Assembly (NCBI GenBank): GCA_017871115.1
Contig: JAFCIZ010000001.1
Coordinates: 3,887,501 to 3,951,500 of the forward strand
Direction: 5' to 3'
DNA length: 64,000 nt
Source: Cunninghamella blakesleeana
Taxonomy: Eukaryota > Mucoromycota > Mucoromycetes > Mucorales > Cunninghamellaceae
Of the stretch, positions 12,494-29,085 are shown one piece after another. Both the position numbers and the translations under genes were made by a program. The stretch's first letter is position 1. Each line of letters begins with the position of its first letter. Below the pieces are notes generated by a model. That model had not been told where the DNA came from. It ran no database searches and saw only the letters and a program-made list of their open reading frames with translations.

Positions 12494-14354
12494 ATGATAG
12501 ATAATGAATCAAATACCAGCAGTAGCAATAATAATAACAATAAAACTTCACATAGTATAACCATTGATTCTTCACCATTATTAGTTTCAAATACAACTAC
12601 TAACAAAAAATGGAGATACTGTATAAAAAGAGCTTATTTAATTGGTATGTTATCTCGTTTTATTACAACTATCATTATTCTTGGTGTATTGATAGCTATT
12701 GGTATTGGATTAAAATATACTGATAGCCTACCAAAACCTGAAGACTTTACACACTTGGAGTTTGATTGGCAAGTAAATCCTTCAAGTTATCTCACACCAT
12801 TCAATCAATCGTTTAAATATAATGTATTACTAGATGGGCATGCTCATTCTACTTACAGTGATGGAAAAATGAATGTAAAACAGTTATTGGATTGGCATAT
12901 AGGTAATAATATAATAATTTCTTTTTTCCTTTCCCTATGCCTTTTTTTGGGAGGAAAAGGCCAAAAAAGATAAAGTAACAATAATATGGATTGATTACTT
13001 TTCAATATATTAAAATTATTTTTATTTCTCTTTGTTTTCTATTTTTATAATATTTATTTATTTATATTCAGCAAATGGTAATATAAATAGAGTTATTATT
13101 AGATATTAAATTATTAGATCATGATCGTATACTAACATAAATACATATGCATATTTTTTAAACAGGATACAATGCCGTCATAGTCTCGTAAATTCATTTT
13201 ATATGATTATATATTAAAGGCAATAAAAATAATGCAATGATCATCGTTAACTTATTATTATTATTATTTTATAGTGATCATAATACACTTTCCGGTGGTC
13301 TCTTTGCGGAAAAATTGGCCTTAGAAAATGATTATTATAGAGAAAGGATTGTTGTTATACCTGCTATAGAATATACGTAAATATATTAATATAATATAAA
13401 ATAAAATAAATAGGAATATATATATGTAAGGGACTGAACTTTAAAATTAAAATGTAAAATTTATATTTGTATTTATATAGATGCTGTCGAATTCATATGA
13501 ACCTTGTTGGTATCAATGAAACAATTAAAGTTGGACCTCCAGTCCCAACCGATGAACAGCTGCGTGAAGTAATCAAAAGAACTCATGAACTTGGCGGTAT
13601 TGTTATTGTGAACCATATTCCATGGAGTAATACTACTCGTAAGTTCTTTTATTTTAAACATTAAAATATAATAGAGTAAATATAATATTAAATTAGGAAT
13701 ATAATAATCAAATGATTAATATAATATGATTTTTCGTTTTTTAAATAATAATAATATTTTATCGTTATTAATTTAGAGGTAAACTATGATCTACCAAGAT
13801 TACCAAATCACCCATCTATAGCTGATTTAATAGCCTGGGGAGTAGATGGATTCGAAATCATCAACCAAGATACCTTTGATTATCCTACCATGCAAATTGC
13901 TCAACGACATAATTTAATTCAAATGATTGGTACAGATGTACATCATCCATCGGTTCCTGCCAATGCTTGGCTTACTGTCAATAGTCCTAGCATGAATAAA
14001 ACAGATATTATGAATGAAATTATCGCAAGGCGTACATCTTTTCTTTATGATCCAACAGGAACTCCGTATCTGAGCTATCCTACCACACCTTCGTTATATA
14101 ATTTCTTAACTCCATTAACTTGGTTAGGTGATTATTTTGGTATGTTTTATACAGTTGATAAAGGTATGTATAGTTTTCAAGGTACATTTTGTCATCCTGA
14201 AAAATTAGTTGTCAAAGGCGCTGTCATTGGTTGGTTTATTTTTTGGTCCCTTCTTTTATTCATATCTTTTGAATTGGTGTTTGGTATTGCTTCTTTATTA
14301 TTTACTCATTTACAGTCATATATTCAAAAGCGCAGGTCGTTAAGAATCAATTAA
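12494..14354 (+). CDS. PHP-domain metal-dependent phosphoesterase, membrane-anchored
   Basis: Polymerase-and-histidinol-phosphatase-type hydrolase with flanking membrane segments. Six exons: 12494-12902, 13072-13077 (6 nt), 13166-13187 (22 nt), 13275-13376, 13481-13638 and 13777-14354; 1275 nt, 424 residues. An N-terminal Asn/Ser-rich tail precedes a TM segment (TTIIILGVLIAIGIGL), then the PHP motifs DGHAHSTYSDG, VIVSDHNT, PAIEYT, VNHIPW and the late metal-binding GTDVHHP; a C-terminal TM segment is WFIFWSLLLFISFELVFG. The two tiny exons are required: together they encode ANGYNAVIVS, which completes the second metal-binding motif. Its physiological substrate is unknown. Family assignment is by motif; membrane topology is inferred. 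Confidence 0.88.
13072..13077 (+). other. 6-nt micro-exon of the PHP gene
   Basis: CAAATG between a TTCAG acceptor and a GTAATA donor. With the split codons on each side it gives A-N-G, joining HI to YNAVIVSDHN in frame. Confidence 0.8.
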
Positions 14355-14740
14355 AAGAATTTCATCGTCATCGCCATTTTTTATTAATTTATTTTATTAA
14401 AAAATTAATAAATAATAATAATATATTATTTATTTTATTGTTTTTTTGCATTTTTAGAGCTATCTTTGTTATTGTTATTATTAATATTGTTATTATAGTT
14501 TTTAGCTTACATATTGCAAATAATATTTTATTAATAGAGTTAATATATTTTATAAATGAGTGGCATGAGATAACAAAAATATATGTATAAATAAATAAAG
14601 TATAAAAAAGCCCTTTTTTGCAAGACTTTTTATAAATAAAAATTAAAATAATAATAGTAGTAATAATAATAATAGTAATTAAAGTCTAAGTAGCATACAA
14701 ATATTGATATTTTTTTTTAAATATATAAAGATATATAAAC
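14355..14740. other. Convergent intergenic region
   Basis: 3' ends of the PHP gene (+) and the SH3 gene (-) face each other. AT-rich with TAA-type short repeats; nothing else seen. Confidence 0.5.
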
Positions 14741-17516
14741 TTAATTTAGCTGTTGTTTTAATAATGCTAATTCTTCTTCTAATTTCATACGATGACTTCT
14801 TTCTTCTTCCAGTAACGTATTAAAATGTTCTCGTAAAGCTTTTGATTCTTCTTGAAACCATTGTCGAAACTTGATCTCTAAAGGATCTGTAATTGTATTA
14901 TTATTATTATTGCTATTGTTATTTAATTTATTGGTTGTATTTCTTGGTGCAGGTAAAGGTGGTGGTATAGATTGTTCATTCTCTTCATCTTTTTCTTCTT
15001 GCTCTTTTTCATTATCGCCTAATTGATGATCATGTTCTTGCGTTGGTGTATCTTGTTCTGTTATAGTTGGTTGGATTGGAATGGATGGCATTGTACGTTT
15101 TGGTACACGAGGTGCAGGTGCAGGTGCAGAGAAATCATCCGATTTACGTTGCTCATTCATGGTATTTTCAACAGAGGAAGCTTGGCTATTTGGTCTGGAT
15201 TGAGGCGTAGGTGGTACTGCTAAAATAAAATAAGTGAAATGAAACAAAACAAAAATACAAAAATTAATATTGAAATTAAATTAATCATTCTATTTCAACT
15301 TAATTATATCTAATATTGTATTTACCTCCAGATGGTTTTGAAGGATAGTTCTAATGAATATAGCATATACAATAACAATCATAATAATTAAACATTAGTA
15401 AATTGTATGCTAAATGATCGTCGCCACTATGATGTTTTTATTTTTTTATTTATTACCTTTGGTGGTTTTGCCAAAGAGGAAGATCTACTTTCAGAAACAG
15501 GGCTCGTAGGTGTAGCCGTAGTACTAGATTGATTGGAAGTTGTAGTAGAAGGAGGAGGAACAGGACGAGAAGGTCTTACAGGATGATGATGGTCAAAAGT
15601 AAGGTTTTGCTGTATAGGAGGTAAATCAGGTGACACTAAAGGGATAGAAGGTGTTCGTCTATGGGTTGTTGTTGATTTAGGTTGATCTTTAACAAGAGAT
15701 GAAGGACGTCTTGTAGGTACGGGAGGTGATGTGATAGGTCTTGGAGGTGGTGGTGATGGTTCCGCAGTAGTAGTGTTATTTGTAACGGACCGTCTTGTTA
15801 ATAAAGAAGTTGGACGAGTACCAGTAGGTACAGGGGGTGGTTTTGCCATACTTGTAGGTGAAGTAATGGTTGATGGCGATGGCTGTTGCTGTTGTTGTTG
15901 TCCATTAGTTGTATCTGTTTTAATTGTAGGAGGTCGTGCTCGTGTAGGTCTAGCAGGTGTACCGTCTTTAGGTATAATTTGGACGAAGTTACTTGGAAAT
16001 ATACCTTCTTCATTTTGCTCATTTAATCCTTTCCACCATCCTTGATTATCAAGTTTATCAGTGATTACAACATATCCACCAGGTATTAATTTCATTTCAT
16101 CTGTTTGTTTTAAGTATGTTAATATATATATATATATATATATATAAAATAAGAATTTACAAATAAATATAAAAAAAAAAATGAGCATTATATATATATA
16201 TCATCATTATTTATATATTAATGTTGTTTACATTCAAAAAATGATTATAGTTACTTACCTTCATTTTGCGGTTCGTATGCACTGATCACTATAGCCTTTT
16301 CTATATTTAGTAAAATATAAATAGTAATAAAATAAAATGAAAAGAAGTATGTAAATAAATACAATTCAATTATATAATCTTTCTTTAGTCACTTTTTTCC
16401 TTTTTTTGAGTTTTACCATTTTGATCAATTGGTGCATTTTCTTCATCCTTAATACTCTTATTAATTGACGATGATAATGATGGTGGTGGTGGTGGAGAAA
16501 CTGCCTGATTGTCTTCTGATGATGAGAGTGAATCTCTTTTTGTTGATTTCTTCCGTAAACTGAAGCCACCAGCTAAAATACTACCAATACCACCTTGTTT
16601 AACACCATATGCAGCTAATTTAAAAGATTGTCTTTTTGATTTATCTTGATCATTTATTTCAGTATCTTGTTCATGTGTGTCAATAAGTTTCACGTGCTAA
16701 ATATAGTATGAAAATAAAAATAAAATTTATACATAAATAATCAGTTTTCTATACATTTCTATATACCCTTTTTATTTTGTTTTTTAAGTTTATTATTTTA
16801 TATTAAATTACATTTGCAGGAAATACACCTATTTTTCCGTTTAAATCCCCTTTCCACCAACCATCAGCAATAGACTGATCCAATACTGTTACAATACCAT
16901 TTAACCATAACGATAACTCTTCAGGATTTTGAGCTTCATAATCTTGCAATACTTTTGCTAATACAGGGTCTACAATAATAGAAAGAACGAAAGATAAAAC
17001 ATATTGTTACACCATAGTCAAGGGTCTTGCAGAGCTTTATTTCTTTTTTTGGTTGATTAAAAGTTTTTTTTTTTTTTATATATAAAAAAAAATAACACTT
17101 ACTATTATTATTACTAGAGGTTGAACTGACTTTTTCCAAAAACTAAGTTTAAAAATGGATAGATAATAATAAAAAGTCTTTTAATATTATGCTAAATACA
17201 TGAATTTATTTTTCCTTTTTGTTTATTATTATCAAAACACTTACGTTGCTAGGAACTGCGCCTTGTTGCTGAGTATCGTTATGTTGAACTATCCACCATT
17301 CTTCACTATCCTGTTGAACGATGCGTACTATATCACCTATTTTTAAAGACACTTCATCACTACGTTGGGCTTCGTAGTCATATAAAGCTTTATAAAGTTC
17401 TATTGATAACAATAATAACAATATATACATTTATAAATTAGCCTTTATTCTTTTTTCAAACTTATAAAAATTGTAAATATATACATGGCATTAGACTCAT
17501 TATTCATACCTCCCAT
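14741..17516 (-). CDS. Three-SH3 adaptor, CIN85/CD2AP-like
   Basis: Probable endocytic or actin-linked scaffold. Nine exons: 17510-17516 (7 nt, start codon), 17245-17399, 17103-17142, 16812-16969, 16417-16696, 16259-16300, 15457-16100, 15326-15350 and 14741-15219; 1830 nt, 609 residues. SH3-1: YKALYDYEAQ ... EEWWIVQ ... GAVPSN. SH3-2: AKVLQDYEAQ ... DGWWKGD ... GVFPAN. SH3-3: AIVISAYEPQ ... QGWWKGL ... GIFPSNFVQI. Then about 250 residues of Pro/Ser/Thr-rich sequence with several PPPxP-type and PxRP motifs, and a C-terminal coiled coil (LREHFNTLLEEERSHRMKLE). SH3 x3, proline-rich region and coiled coil is the CIN85/CD2AP architecture; orthology versus convergence cannot be settled here. Confidence 0.85.
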
Positions 17517-18133
17517 TTTATATAATATCGTGCTTGAAAAGTTTTTTTATGTTGAGTTGTATATGTAAAGATAATACAAAAAAAAAGAGTGAGAGAGAGA
17601 GAGAAAAAGAGGAAAAAAATGTGAGAGAAAGAAAAGTTATTTAAAAGCACGCACAAAAAAAAATAGAAAACGGTAAAACAAACCTGCCGAAACCTTATTT
17701 TTTAATAGAATGGATAAATGGCTTTTTAATAATAGGGTCAATTATCTACATAAAAAAAAACTTCCTATTTTATTAATGGCTATTCATTATAATATATGCC
17801 ATATAATTGTATTTAGGTTAAAATTTTTAGTATATATTTATATAAAAAAAGCTGAGTTTTATGTTAATTAGAATTATAACTGGCAACTCACAATCTGATA
17901 TTATTGGATAGGGTTAGTATATATACTATATATATATATATATATAAAACAGTTTTTGATGGGAGAAAAAAAATAACATACTTCCGACTCGGATTTTGTA
18001 TTTAAAGAGCGCTCTTTTTTTTTATATCTCCTTCCTTTGTTATTTTCAATTATTTTTTTCTTTTTCTTGTTTGCAAAAAAAAAAAATTCTTTTGTTTATA
18101 TTTACTTATTTTATATCAATTTAATATTATATT
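17517..18133. other. Divergent intergenic region, SH3 adaptor / RBM39-like
   Basis: Holds both promoters. A GA-rich run lies at 17590-17635 and a GC-containing stretch (ACTTCCGACTCGGATTT) at about 17980-17997, some 140-150 bp before the RBM39-like start. No gene seen. Confidence 0.45.
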
Positions 18134-18410
18134 ATGGATCTTGATGTTGAAGCTATGTTAGAGGCTCCTTTCATGGAAAAAGTAAACACATATGATTTCT
18201 TCTTTTTCATATTTTATATTATTTTAATAATATATATATTATTTATAAATATTTAATTATTAATATTTTATATATTTTTATTTCCTTTAGCCATCTGAAG
18301 AATCTCATTCACAAAGTATGGAAAGACACCCTGATGAAAGACATCCTGATGAAAGGTACATTTATTATAATTATTAATTATTATTATTACTGTTGTGAAT
18401 AAAAATATTT

Positions 18411-18455
<45 letters not shown>

Positions 18456-21108
18456 TTTATTTATTATTTATTTATATATTTACTTGATATTATTCTTCTT
18501 TCCTTTTTTATTTTTATTTTTATTATACATATCACTTCAACCATCTATAGATCATCACGATATGAATCTCGTCGACACTCACCTTCCCGTTCACATAGAT
18601 CTCATTCAAGGCATCGTAGTCGCCATCGTAGTCCTTCATATGAAAGACATAGATCTGGTTCAAGATCTCGTAGAGACGATAGATACAGAGAAGAAAGAAG
18701 ACACAGGTCAAGGGATTATCATCGTCATAGAAGTCGTAGTCCTAGAAGAAGAAGTCGTACTCCCGATAGATATAGGTATATTTTATAGTTACAATAATAA
18801 TAATAGTGATAAGCATAATATGATTGATTACAATAGGTATAATTTGAATATTGACGTTGATTTATTTTTATTTAATTATTTTAAAATAAATATACAAATA
18901 GTCGACGACACCGTAGCAGATCATATTCACCTCCAGTACCACCTGAAGAAAGAGATAGACGTACTGTATTTGTTACCCAACTCGCTCAACGATTGAAAAC
19001 CAGAGAATTTCATGATTTCTTTTCTCAAGCTGGAAGAGTACGTGATGCAAGAATTATATCGGATAGAAATACTAGAAGATCAAAAGGGTAACCATATTCT
19101 TATTTTTTAGTTATAAAAAGAAACAAAAAATAATGGTAATTATTTTTACTGTTATTAATCGTTTTACATTATTTTATTTATTATAGTGTTGGTTATGTAG
19201 AATTTTATGATGAATCATCTGTTCAAACTGCTTTAGCTTTATCTGGTCAGAAACTTTTGGGTATTCCAATTATGGTACAATTAACAGAAGCTGAAAAGAA
19301 TCGATTGGCATTACAAGCACAAAACGCAGAGTAATTATTTTTTGTTTTTAATCATATATTTAATTTTTTTATTTTTTTCATTATTAATTTCATAATTATT
19401 TTTACTTTCTCTACTTATTTTCATTGTTACTTTTTTAGACTTCAAGCACAAGCAGCTGCAGCAATAATAAACCAACAAAAAGGTCCTATGGCACATGCAC
19501 AACAAGCACCACCAACTCATGATATTATGGAACAACGATTATATGTAGGTTCTGTTAATTACACACTTACAGATAATGATCTCAGACAAGTCTTTGAGCC
19601 TTACGGACCTATCGATTTTGTTGATCTTCATAGAGGTAAAGATTATATACATATTTAAAAAATTTATATTATTATCACCAATTCTTTTTCTAATGTTAAT
19701 GGGTTTTTTATTGTATTTTATTTTATTGATTTATCAATAGACAACGTTACTGGAAGATCTAAAGGTTATGCATTTATCCAGTAAGTTAATATATAAACAT
19801 AAAAGCTTGTGGTTATATAAAAGATAATAGAATTATATATTAATTTATTAATCATTTCATTTCATTTATTCATTTGCTATAATCTTAGGTTTAAAAATGT
19901 TAAAGATGCAAAGGAAGCTTTAGCAAAAATGAACGGATTTGAATTAGCTGGCAGAAATGTATGTTGAACTTATATATATACATTAATAATTTAAGATAAC
20001 TCGTACTTCATTTATTTACTTATATAATATCTTATATTACAGTTGAAAGTAGGAATGGTTACTGAAAGAGCACCTGGAGCACCTAATGGATTTAACACTA
20101 ATACTATGGATGGTGGATTGGATGATGGTAATAATAATAATAATAATGAAATTATAATTCAAAAAATAATTATATTATATTTGTAAAAAATTATGCCCCT
20201 ATAGTGTATTAACCTAACCTATATATAAACAAATTATATTATAGATTCTAATGGTATATCTCTTAATTCAACCTCACGTGCTGAACTTATGAAAAAATTA
20301 GCCGCAAGAGAAACAGATATGTCTTCTGCAACGACTCAAACTATTCCTACACAACCTTTAAATATAGTGTAAGTTATTTTTTTATAATGTTATTTTATTG
20401 TTTTACGTTGTCATTAATATTATTCTATTTATATCATTTTTTTCTTGCTGTAATAGAAAACCACCAGTTATACTTCCATCACGCACTGTTAAATTAGAAA
20501 ATATGTTTAATCCAGTAGAGTAAGTTTCATATAAATGTTTTTTTAGTAATATTATGGTTTATTAATTTTATTTATGTATTTATTAATCTTGTTTAAACTG
20601 TTTTTTTTTAATTTTAATTTTATTCCATTTCTTTTTTATATAGAGAAACTGAACCTGATTGGGTAAAAGAATTAGAAGTGGATATTAAAGAAGAATGCCA
20701 ACAATATGGTGCTGTCGAACATATATCCGTTGATGCTGATTCTTTGGTAAAGCTATTTCCTTTTTTTTACATTAATATTAATTTCTCTTTTAATATTATA
20801 CTGATCATGTTTATTAATTTTATTTCATTTTTAATATTTTTAGGGTGATGTTTACTTGAAGTTTAATTCAATTGATGCCGGCCAACGAGCAATTCAAGCA
20901 TTAAATGGTAGATGGTTTGGAGGTCGACAGGTAATATACTATACGCATATATATATATATATATATATAAATTGGAAAATTACTACAAATAATACTAATA
21001 CTAATACTAACGATCTTAATCATACATACATATATATGTACTTTTTATAAATAGATCCGTGCTACATTTATGGCTGAAGCTGTTTACAATACTCGATTCT
21101 CATTATAA
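18134..21108 (+). CDS. RBM39/CC1-like SR splicing factor
   Basis: Nuclear pre-mRNA splicing factor related to human RBM39 (CAPERalpha) and U2AF65-like proteins. Starts MDLDVEAML and ends TRFSL; about a dozen exons with short introns. Order: an Arg/Ser-rich domain ([27 protein letters not shown]), RRM1 ([22 protein letters not shown]), RRM2 ([30 protein letters not shown]), a linker, and a C-terminal UHM-like third RRM ([33 protein letters not shown]). The R-x-F signature of UHM domains is present as RWF. The overall layout matches the RBM39 family throughout. No symbol is given because fungal naming is not standard. Confidence 0.93.
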
Positions 21109-22796
21109 ACCAATCATTGCATATCTATATGGTGTTGTAAAAAAATAATAAAAAATAATAATACGTAAGACGATATAAAAAAATAAATAAAAAGCTCACT
21201 ACATCATCCGTACTTTTCTTTTCTTTCTCTTCTCTCTTTCTGTTTTATTCTTTTATTTTTCTTCCTTTACTTTTTATATATTGCCTATAGTTTATTCTTC
21301 TTTATTTTACAATTGACGATTAAACCAAGTTTTTGATGAAAATATAATATACATATATATTTATATACACATATATCGACGGTAAAGATGATATCATCTA
21401 ATTTACTAACAATAAAAAAAAATATCAAAAAAAACATAACATAAAAAATATGAAATACTTAACCTATTTTTTTATCTATTTATTTGATGTTTTTTTTTGT
21501 CTTATTATTATTGCTATTATTATTATATATTTATATATGAATTGAGCTCACTTTTTCTATTTTACTCGTCGTCATTGGTAACAATTTTGCTGAAGCCTTT
21601 TTATTAACTATGAATTAATTTTATTTATTTTTATTTTTTATATATAATCAGATATTTTTATAGTGATTTTAAGGCATCGGATATATGTATTGGCTATTGT
21701 GATGATTTAGTATATTTATATACATATATACATACATACATACATACATTTATATATTCATAGTTATTTATATATTTAAAGTTAGTTTTATTTGATTTGT
21801 TAAGTTTTATTTTCATTGTATTTTGATATTTTTTATTTTTTTTAATTTATTCATTTTTATAAATAAAAAGTAATTTATTCCAGTATATAATGCTATCATC
21901 ATGATAAAAAAAAAAAGAAGTGATCTTAGAGGGTTTTTACTAGATCTACACAACGTGGATATTTAGTACCTAATATGAATGCATACATTTTGCTTTTTTC
22001 TTCAACTTTCTTTTTTAAATTTGAATTCATAAGAAAATGGTATACTAGTATCTTGAAATAAAACAATAAATTTATTTTAAAAAAGTTATCGATCCAAAAA
22101 AAATCGTGTTGTACCTTTTTTTTTTGTTTATCCAATAAAGTTGATTAAATTATTGATTTACTTGTTTTTAAGCTTTTTATGTATGTACACATGTGTGAAT
22201 GTTGAAAAAAAAATCATATTAAGATTATGTATATAGATGTTATGTACTTCCTCTTATGGGTTGCAAATAAACCCATATGTGTGGATAGTGAAACCCATAT
22301 TTTTTACTAAAATAAATTAGTATATGTTTACGTGAAATATAAATTATATAAAATTTTCAAATAGCAGATTTTCTTTTTTATCAAATGAATGTTTCCAGGT
22401 GATCACTATCACTGATGTTATACGTCAGAAATATGTCAGGCTAATCCATGTTTTCTAAGCATTTCTTAATGTACCTTGATTTTCTTGATCTCGTTATTTA
22501 AAAAAAATATAGCTAATTTCAATCCCAGCGAAAGAAAAGATTTATAGTAAAGTATATAAAAATATATATATTTTATAATTAATATTGTTTTTTATTATTA
22601 TTTTTAGTTTTGTTTAATGTACAATCAAACTGTCTAAAATAAATAGAGAAAAAAAAAAGTGGATAAAGTTATTTAAAAAAATATGGAAGGGAAACAAATA
22701 AAAAATATAAAAAAAGGATTGAATTAATATATATACTATATATAAATGTATAAAAAAAAATTACAAAATAATCAAAATCAAAATAATCAAATAATC
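21109..22796. other. Long convergent intergenic region
   Basis: Lies between the 3' ends of the RBM39-like gene (+) and the carrier gene (-). Mostly low-complexity AT, a (CATA)n run at 21730-21747 and an inverted repeat ATGGGTT/AACCCAT at 22256-22276 with a third copy at 22292-22298. A 69-codon minus frame at 21926-22135 is not supported as a gene. Confidence 0.45.
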
Positions 22797-24210
22797 TTAT
22801 TTTCTAGAGTTTTTAATGAGTGCATAAGCTAAAATTGTATAATTTGTAAAGATATCTTTCATCATGAATAATAAAGCTTGAGATAAAACAGCCTTTGTAA
22901 TTTGAGTGCTCATACCCTATTAAAAGTAAAATAATAATAATAATAAAATAATAAAAAGTTAATAAAAACAAATGATTTCACGTGCATATTATATATCATA
23001 ATCTCCACTCCTCTCTCTATTCCACACGCACTCTCTCAATCATTCAATTCCCCAGATTTTAGTTTCCTTTTTTTTCCATTCCCAATTTTTTTTTCAATAA
23101 TAATAATGATCATTTAATTTTTTTTTTTTTTTTTACCTTATACCAACCAAAGAAACCTTCTTGTTTTAATACACGAGAGAGAACATCATAAGCGCTTTTG
23201 TAAGCATCAATTTTTCCTTCAAGTTCCTTTGAAGGTTTCCATTGTAAACGAACTTTTGCCATGATATAAGGATAAGTGATGATAGTTGCTAAAGTTTTAC
23301 TGAGAGCACCAACATAAAAGGCTACAGCAGAAGAGAAAGGAATATTAAAAGTATTTAATACTAATTGCTTGATTTTTTCAAAAGAACCATAAGTAATAGC
23401 AGGGTTAACACATAAAACAAGAGAAGGACGGATCCCACGCCAGAGACCAGCAATACCTTCTTCTTTAATAATAGTTTTACAAGTATTAATAACATCTTCA
23501 CGTTCATTAGCAGGTAAAGTTTGTTGACGAGTAGTGACCACAGAGACTGGGGTAGTGATTAAAGTAGTTAAAGCACCAGCAGCTGCACCTAATAAAAGTT
23601 CTAATCCGGTTGATAAGGTTCCACCTTGTTTATTGAATCGCTTATTATATTGTTCTCGAATAAAGGAATAACAATAGAAATAGGTAAAATTGGTAGAAGC
23701 TGTCCCAATTAATGAACTGCCTAATCCAGCATATAATCCACTTAATCCATCTTTGGCTACAATTTGACATACACCATCCCAGGCTGAATTGTAGTGTTCT
23801 TGTTCTTCGTCTCCTACCTTTTCATGTCTAGCTTGAACTTGAATACGAGTCTTAATACTATATATATTAAAAAGAGAAAGAAATAAAATATGAAAATGAG
23901 AAGTGGAAGAAAATAAAATGTAAGATAAAAACAAAGCTCTAAATCATTATATGTAATATATATAATAAAATATAATATAGTATACTATTATTCTATTTCT
24001 CCCTTCCGCTAATAAATATTAAATTATAGCCCATTTATTCTCTTTCTCTCTTTTCTATTTTAATATATACTCAGGCAATAGATGAGTATTTATCATTTAG
24101 TTTACTTACATATCTAAAGGATAGACTAAAGCTAAAGCGAACATAGCACCGGCTGAACCTGCAAATGCGTGACCGACAGGTGGTAAGGTTTCTTTTGTGA
24201 TGGCTGACAT
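22797..24210 (-). CDS. Peroxisomal adenine nucleotide carrier, PMP47/Ant1-like (SLC25A17 type)
   Basis: Mitochondrial-carrier-family transporter; relatives exchange ATP/AMP across the peroxisomal membrane to supply fatty-acid activation. Three exons: 24110-24210, 23137-23857 and 22797-22916; 942 nt, 313 residues. Three carrier repeats are present; the repeat 1 signature YPLDIIKTR is split by intron 1 and supports the chosen acceptor; repeat 2 has a variant TTPVSVVTTR; repeat 3 has TYPYIMAKVRLQ. The C-terminal GMSTQITKAVLSQALLFM resembles PMP47-type carriers and is the main reason for the peroxisomal call. The length suits the family (about 300-330). A different SLC25 substrate cannot be excluded. 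Confidence 0.85.
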
Positions 24211-24672
24211 TATATTAACTATGTTTTAATCAATGATTCTATATTTCTATTATTGATATTATTATTATTATTATTTTTTAAAAATAAAAAATAAAGATAT
24301 AATTTTTAAAAAGTGAGACAAAAGAAAAAGAAAAAGAAAAGAATTGATAAAAAAAAATTCAAGATAAAAAAAAATGCTGACAAGTGGAAATTGAATAATC
24401 TGTGAAACCATCCCCATTTTTGAGCTGACCAATTTATTTTCTCTTGAATAAAAAGTTTTGCCATCTGGTTTTTAAATATACTGATCTATATTAAATGTTT
24501 AATAATATGAATTTCATAATACCAGATTGCATATACTCTTATTAAACAATGGCATAATTCCAAATTAATATTAATAGATATCCTATTTCCTTCATTTTTC
24601 ATTTTTCATTTTTTATTACATTAAAAAAAAGGGTAAAAATTAACCATAAAAATACAAAAAAAAAAAATGAAT
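24211..24672. other. Intergenic: carrier promoter and GEM1 3' side
   Basis: AT-rich spacer between two minus-strand genes. A GA-rich run at 24320-24345. No gene seen. Confidence 0.5.
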
Positions 24673-28134
<3,462 letters not shown>

Positions 28135-28564
28135 AATTATCGAGTCTAGCTTGTTAAAAATATACCTATGCATGTTGTTATTTTGTATATAAAGAGATAA
28201 AAAGATGAGTTAGATTAATAAATAAATCAATGTATTATTATTATTGTTGTTGTCTGGGCGCATCGATTAGATATTCTTGATGTTATTAGTGTTGCTATTG
28301 TTATCATTTTTATTATTCTGAATTACTTTTTTGTTTTTTTGAGGTTTGATTAGGATAATGTATAGATAAATGCGTGTGTATATTAGTGAAACGGGTAAAA
28401 TAAAAATAAAAATAAACAAAGGTTACTTCACCCAAAAATAAATTGATATATGGGTAAAACCAAAATGTAAGATAAATTATATGTGTATATATATAGGTAA
28501 TAGAAAAAGAAAGAAGAGAAAAGGAAAAAAAAAAAATGTATCTTTCTTTATTCTAAAAGGGTAA

Positions 28565-28595
<31 letters not shown>

Positions 28596-28946
28596 TTATA
28601 GATAGTCAATTAAAACGATAGTCGGAAGGGGTTGATACGAGAAGAAGAAAGAAGAAAAACGAAACAAAAAACACCCAATTTTTTTTTGAAAAAAAGAGCG
28701 GGGATTAAATATCGAAAAGCAATTTCAGCTTACTATAAGAAAATGATTTTCTTTGGCATTATGAAAAATTAAATAATGAGCTAAACAAGTTCATTTATTA
28801 CTATGTATTAAACTATTTAATGATATATAAAAAAATAAACAAAAAATATAATAATGAAAATATGAAATTAAAAACAAAGATAAAAATAAAAATAATTATG
28901 TTAATGATAATTATAATAAATGATATATTAAAAAAAAGCACACATG

Positions 28947-28980
<34 letters not shown>

Positions 28981-29085
28981 CTATGATATAAGATGATTAA
29001 TGTATTTTTTTTTCTTTGGTTGCTGTTGAATTATAATTATAATTATTAGTTTTTTTTAAAAAATAAGCGAATGATGGTAATTATA
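28135..29085. other. Intergenic: GEM1 promoter and Zn2Cys6 gene 3' side
   Basis: Contains a T-run/A-run tract at 28565-28597 with about 26 A, a GA-rich segment at 28620-28660, and a (CA)n(TA)n microsatellite at 28940-28981. No gene seen. Confidence 0.5.

Noticed and set aside
15731..16045. 104-codon plus-strand frame with Gly/Val/Cys runs
   Set aside because: Antisense shadow of the proline-rich region of the SH3 adaptor.
18484..18996. 170-codon plus-strand frame rich in His/Asp/Ile
   Set aside because: Out-of-frame reading of the RS-domain exons of the RBM39-like gene.
21926..22135. 69-codon minus-strand frame ending in KYPRCVDLVKTL
   Set aside because: No start context, neighbouring exon or recognisable family; the first half is composition-driven. 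It might be a relic fragment, but this cannot be supported from sequence alone.
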